Positions 4,455-6,120 of a DNA stretch of 6,120 nt are shown one piece after another (positions within the stretch are counted from its first letter, which is position 1; every line of letters starts with the position of its first letter). Below the pieces are notes generated by a model. The model ran no database searches, was not told the origin of the DNA, and worked only from the letters and a program-made list of their open reading frames with translations. The translations under genes and the position numbers were made by a program. Source of the DNA: Flavobacteriales bacterium (lineage in GTDB: Bacteria; Bacteroidota; Bacteroidia; Flavobacteriales; BACL11); NCBI GenBank assembly GCA_002697505.1, contig NZWA01000078.1, positions 1 through 6,120 on the forward strand, written 5' to 3'.

Positions 4455-5247
4455 AACCAACGAGGTCGAGCAACTCCGAGACGACAAAAAATACTATGGA
4501 GAATATGGTAAGAAGTGGTTAAGCAATAGCGACATCACACAATTACTTAACGATGAGCAACAATATGGTGTTCCCGTAACAGAAACAGAAGCGATGATTA
4601 GGGGACGTTATTTTCATCAGCTAGTCCTAGAGCCTAAAAAAGCAAAAGAGTTCTTTATATGGGAAGAAACAGAGACTAGAAGAGCCAAAGCATATCAAGA
4701 GTATGTAAAGGATAATAATTTGTCTGTGGTTCTGCTAAAAAAAGAAGCAGATGAAGTGAAGGCAAAGGCAGATTGGTTCATGAGCCCAGACAATCCTAAG
4801 CTTAAAAATAATAAAGTGGAGGATGTTTCTTGGCATGATATAATAAACGGATTTGGTGTAAAGAAAGAGGAGCCAGCAACAGGTAAAATTTTTGATCACG
4901 AATTTAAAGGCAAAGCGGATATTGTAACACACAACATGATTATAGATTTGAAATCAACTGCTGATATAAGAAGGTTCCCAAATAGAGTGAGGTGGGAAAA
5001 CGGATTGGATACGCAAGCTTTTATTTATCACACCTTATTTAAAAAACCTTTTGTGTTTATTACAATAGGAGATAAACAAAAACAATATTCTGATGGCGAG
5101 ATATATTACGACCTAGGAATACATTTTGTACCCGATGAAGTAATTCTTCGTGGCAAAAAGAAAGTGCTAATGGCTTTACAAACATTAGAAAACTTAAAGA
5201 AACCCGACTATAAGAAGTCGGTTATATATACAGAAAACTTAACTTAA
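4438..5247 (+). CDS. RecE-like PD-(D/E)XK exonuclease
   Basis: A 269-residue nuclease of the type found in exodeoxyribonuclease VIII and phage recombination operons. The motifs appear in family order: an N-terminal SNSDI (29-33), GRYFHQLVLEP (56-66) with His60, HEFKGKADIV (154-163) with Asp161, MIIDLKST (167-174) with Asp170 and Lys172, and QAFIY (193-197), the QxxxY motif of the RecB/lambda-exonuclease group. Together these supply the metal-binding and catalytic residues. The expected job is 5'-3' resection of double-stranded DNA to give single strands for the annealing protein encoded just upstream. The start at 4438 lies inside the upstream gene and is the only Met before MIRGRY at codon 53, which would remove conserved sequence. 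All catalytic residues are present, so it is probably active. Confidence 0.8.
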   Translation: MPKSNKTNEVEQLRDDKKYYGEYGKKWLSNSDITQLLNDEQQYGVPVTETEAMIRGRYFHQLVLEPKKAKEFFIWEETETRRAKAYQEYVKDNNLSVVLLKKEADEVKAKADWFMSPDNPKLKNNKVEDVSWHDIINGFGVKKEEPATGKIFDHEFKGKADIVTHNMIIDLKSTADIRRFPNRVRWENGLDTQAFIYHTLFKKPFVFITIGDKQKQYSDGEIYYDLGIHFVPDEVILRGKKKVLMALQTLENLKKPDYKKSVIYTENLT

Positions 5248-5257
5248 AATAAATAAC

Positions 5258-5494
5258 ATGAACAACGATAAAATTCAAGGTAAAATGTATGGGCTATTAC
5301 AAATAGACAACATACAAGAAGCGGTAAAAAATGTGCCTGCAAAAACAGAAAAGTCAGAGCAGTATGGACATCAACTAAAAGTAAAAGCTACAAGGTGGGT
5401 AGATGGAAATATAACTATTGATTTGTGGGATGCAGAAAATAAAAAGGCCTACAAAATAGGAATGCTCCGTGAGGATAAACAAGATTTATTCTAA
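5258..5494 (+). CDS. Small protein after the exonuclease, unknown function
   Basis: A 78-residue product starting MNNDKIQGKMYGLLQIDNIQEAV. Its ATG lies 11 bases after the exonuclease stop, preceded by the A-rich AAAATAAATAAC. The second half, YGHQLKVKATRWVDGNITIDLWDAENKKAYKIGMLRED, is beta-strand-rich with alternating charged residues, the look of a small OB- or single-stranded-DNA-binding-like fold, but no signature can be claimed. It is the last gene before the hairpin at 5543. I do not recognise a family. By position it probably assists recombination or replication, which is inference. Confidence 0.6.
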   Translation: MNNDKIQGKMYGLLQIDNIQEAVKNVPAKTEKSEQYGHQLKVKATRWVDGNITIDLWDAENKKAYKIGMLREDKQDLF

Positions 5495-5542
5495 AAACTA
5501 GTCATATCTTTTCTTTTTTTTTATATAATTTGATTAACAACG

Positions 5543-5572
5543 AGGGGAGGTTTGGCTAGTACCTCCCTTTTT
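5543..5572 (+). terminator. Intrinsic terminator or attenuator before the primase-like gene
   Basis: GGGAGGT (5545-5551) and ACCTCCC (5561-5567) form a perfect 7-bp stem with a 9-base loop, extended by one G-U and one A-T pair (5543-5544 with 5568-5569), followed by five T (5568-5572). It ends three bases before the ATG at 5576. As a terminator it would close the second operon, yet it lies inside the leader of the next gene, which suggests attenuation or partial readthrough. An AT-rich stretch at 5511-5532 ending TATAATTTG is a poor match to the -7 box. Confidence 0.7.
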
Positions 5573-5575
5573 ATT

Positions 5576-6120
5576 ATGGTAACAATTTTTAAAAACATAC
5601 ACGAAACTGAGACTCCTTATTTTAAGGACATCAATTATATTCTAGAGCGAATAAAAAATGGTAGTTCTAAAACTCTCGTTCAAAAGATTCGCAAAGAAAA
5701 AAACAAAGAGATACGCAACCAACTGAAAAAAGATTTACCCGCTATATGTTTTAGTGGTAAGTTTCAGCAACGTAAGGATGCGAACATACAAGAACACTCG
5801 GGATTTATATGTTTAGATTTTGATGGCTATGAAAAGCAAAAAGATTTACTGCAAGACAAACAAAAGTTTCAAAGCAGTAAGTTTGTATATTCAGTATTTA
5901 TATCTCCTTCGGGCAAAGGTTTGAAGGTTATTGTACGAATACCAAAAGATATAGTCAACCATACAAAATATTTTAATGCCCTAGGGAAAGAGTTTGAAAG
6001 CCCAAACTTTGATACTACTACAAAAAACATAAGCAGGGTATGTTATGAATCTTATGACCCACTTATACATATAAACACAAACTCATTGACTTGGGACGCA
6101 TACGAAGATGAAGAGTATAC
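5576..6120 (+). CDS. BT4734/VirE-N type primase-like protein, N-terminal part
   Basis: The frame is open from ATG 5576 to the right edge: 181 full codons plus two bases, with no stop, so the gene is incomplete here. The start MVTIFKNIHETETPYFKDINYILERIKNG, then ICFSGKFQQR, SGFICLDFDGYE and FVYSVFISPSGKGLKVIVRIP match the N-terminal domain found in Bacteroidetes prophage proteins (BT4734/VirE N-terminal type). The D-x-D in LDFDG (about residues 87-90) and SPSGKGLK (about 114-121) resemble the acidic and basic motifs of archaeo-eukaryotic type primases. In relatives a helicase-like ATPase often follows, beyond this window. The role would be replication priming. There is no other Met in the visible 181 residues, so the start is secure. 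Confidence 0.75.
   Translation, partial: MVTIFKNIHETETPYFKDINYILERIKNGSSKTLVQKIRKEKNKEIRNQLKKDLPAICFSGKFQQRKDANIQEHSGFICLDFDGYEKQKDLLQDKQKFQSSKFVYSVFISPSGKGLKVIVRIPKDIVNHTKYFNALGKEFESPNFDTTTKNISRVCYESYDPLIHINTNSLTWDAYEDEEY

Noticed and set aside
4735..4932. Minus-strand frame opposite the exonuclease
   Set aside because: It is Phe- and Cys-rich as expected for the complement of Lys/Glu-rich coding DNA, and overlaps the catalytic part of the nuclease.
1..6120. tRNA genes, CRISPR array or insertion sequence
   Set aside because: No cloverleaf-like sequence, no regularly spaced repeat series and no transposase motif was seen on either strand.

Overview
The window looks like the early, DNA-metabolism arm of a phage, prophage or related mobile element from a Bacteroidetes host, probably a flavobacterium. 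Three things point there. The DNA is AT-rich. The clearest promoters match the Bacteroidetes consensus TTTG-N19-21-TAnnTTTG (521-552 and 3180-3212). None of the starts has a convincing Shine-Dalgarno sequence; they sit after A-rich stretches or overlap the previous stop. All genes are on the + strand, tightly packed, often overlapping by 1-17 bases, and there is no housekeeping gene.

Layout: 1-604 holds no convincing gene. It is a structured control region with operator-like dyads, a strong intrinsic terminator (203-228), a nested inverted repeat (274-344), a perfect 8-bp hairpin (428-450) and the promoter for what follows. 605-3083 is a first operon: a fused class II glutamine amidotransferase / gamma-glutamylcyclotransferase, two unknown small proteins, a short phage-type cytosine-C5 DNA methyltransferase and a small conserved unknown. 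3084-3230 is a second control segment with a possible short terminated RNA, a terminator and a second promoter. 3231-5494 is a second operon: a stand-alone protein resembling DnaA domain IV, a coiled-coil unknown, a putative single-strand annealing protein, a RecE-like PD-(D/E)XK exonuclease and a small unknown. After a hairpin terminator (5543-5572), a BT4734/VirE-N type primase-like gene starts at 5576 and runs off the right edge.

Read together, the second operon plus the last gene look like a recombination and replication module: exonuclease and annealing protein for homologous recombination, a DnaA-like DNA-binding domain that may mark or bind an origin, and a primase. The first operon carries modification or accessory functions: an orphan methyltransferase that may protect the element's DNA, and the unusual amidotransferase-cyclotransferase fusion, whose substrate cannot be read from the sequence. 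Family assignments come from motif recognition by eye, with no database search.
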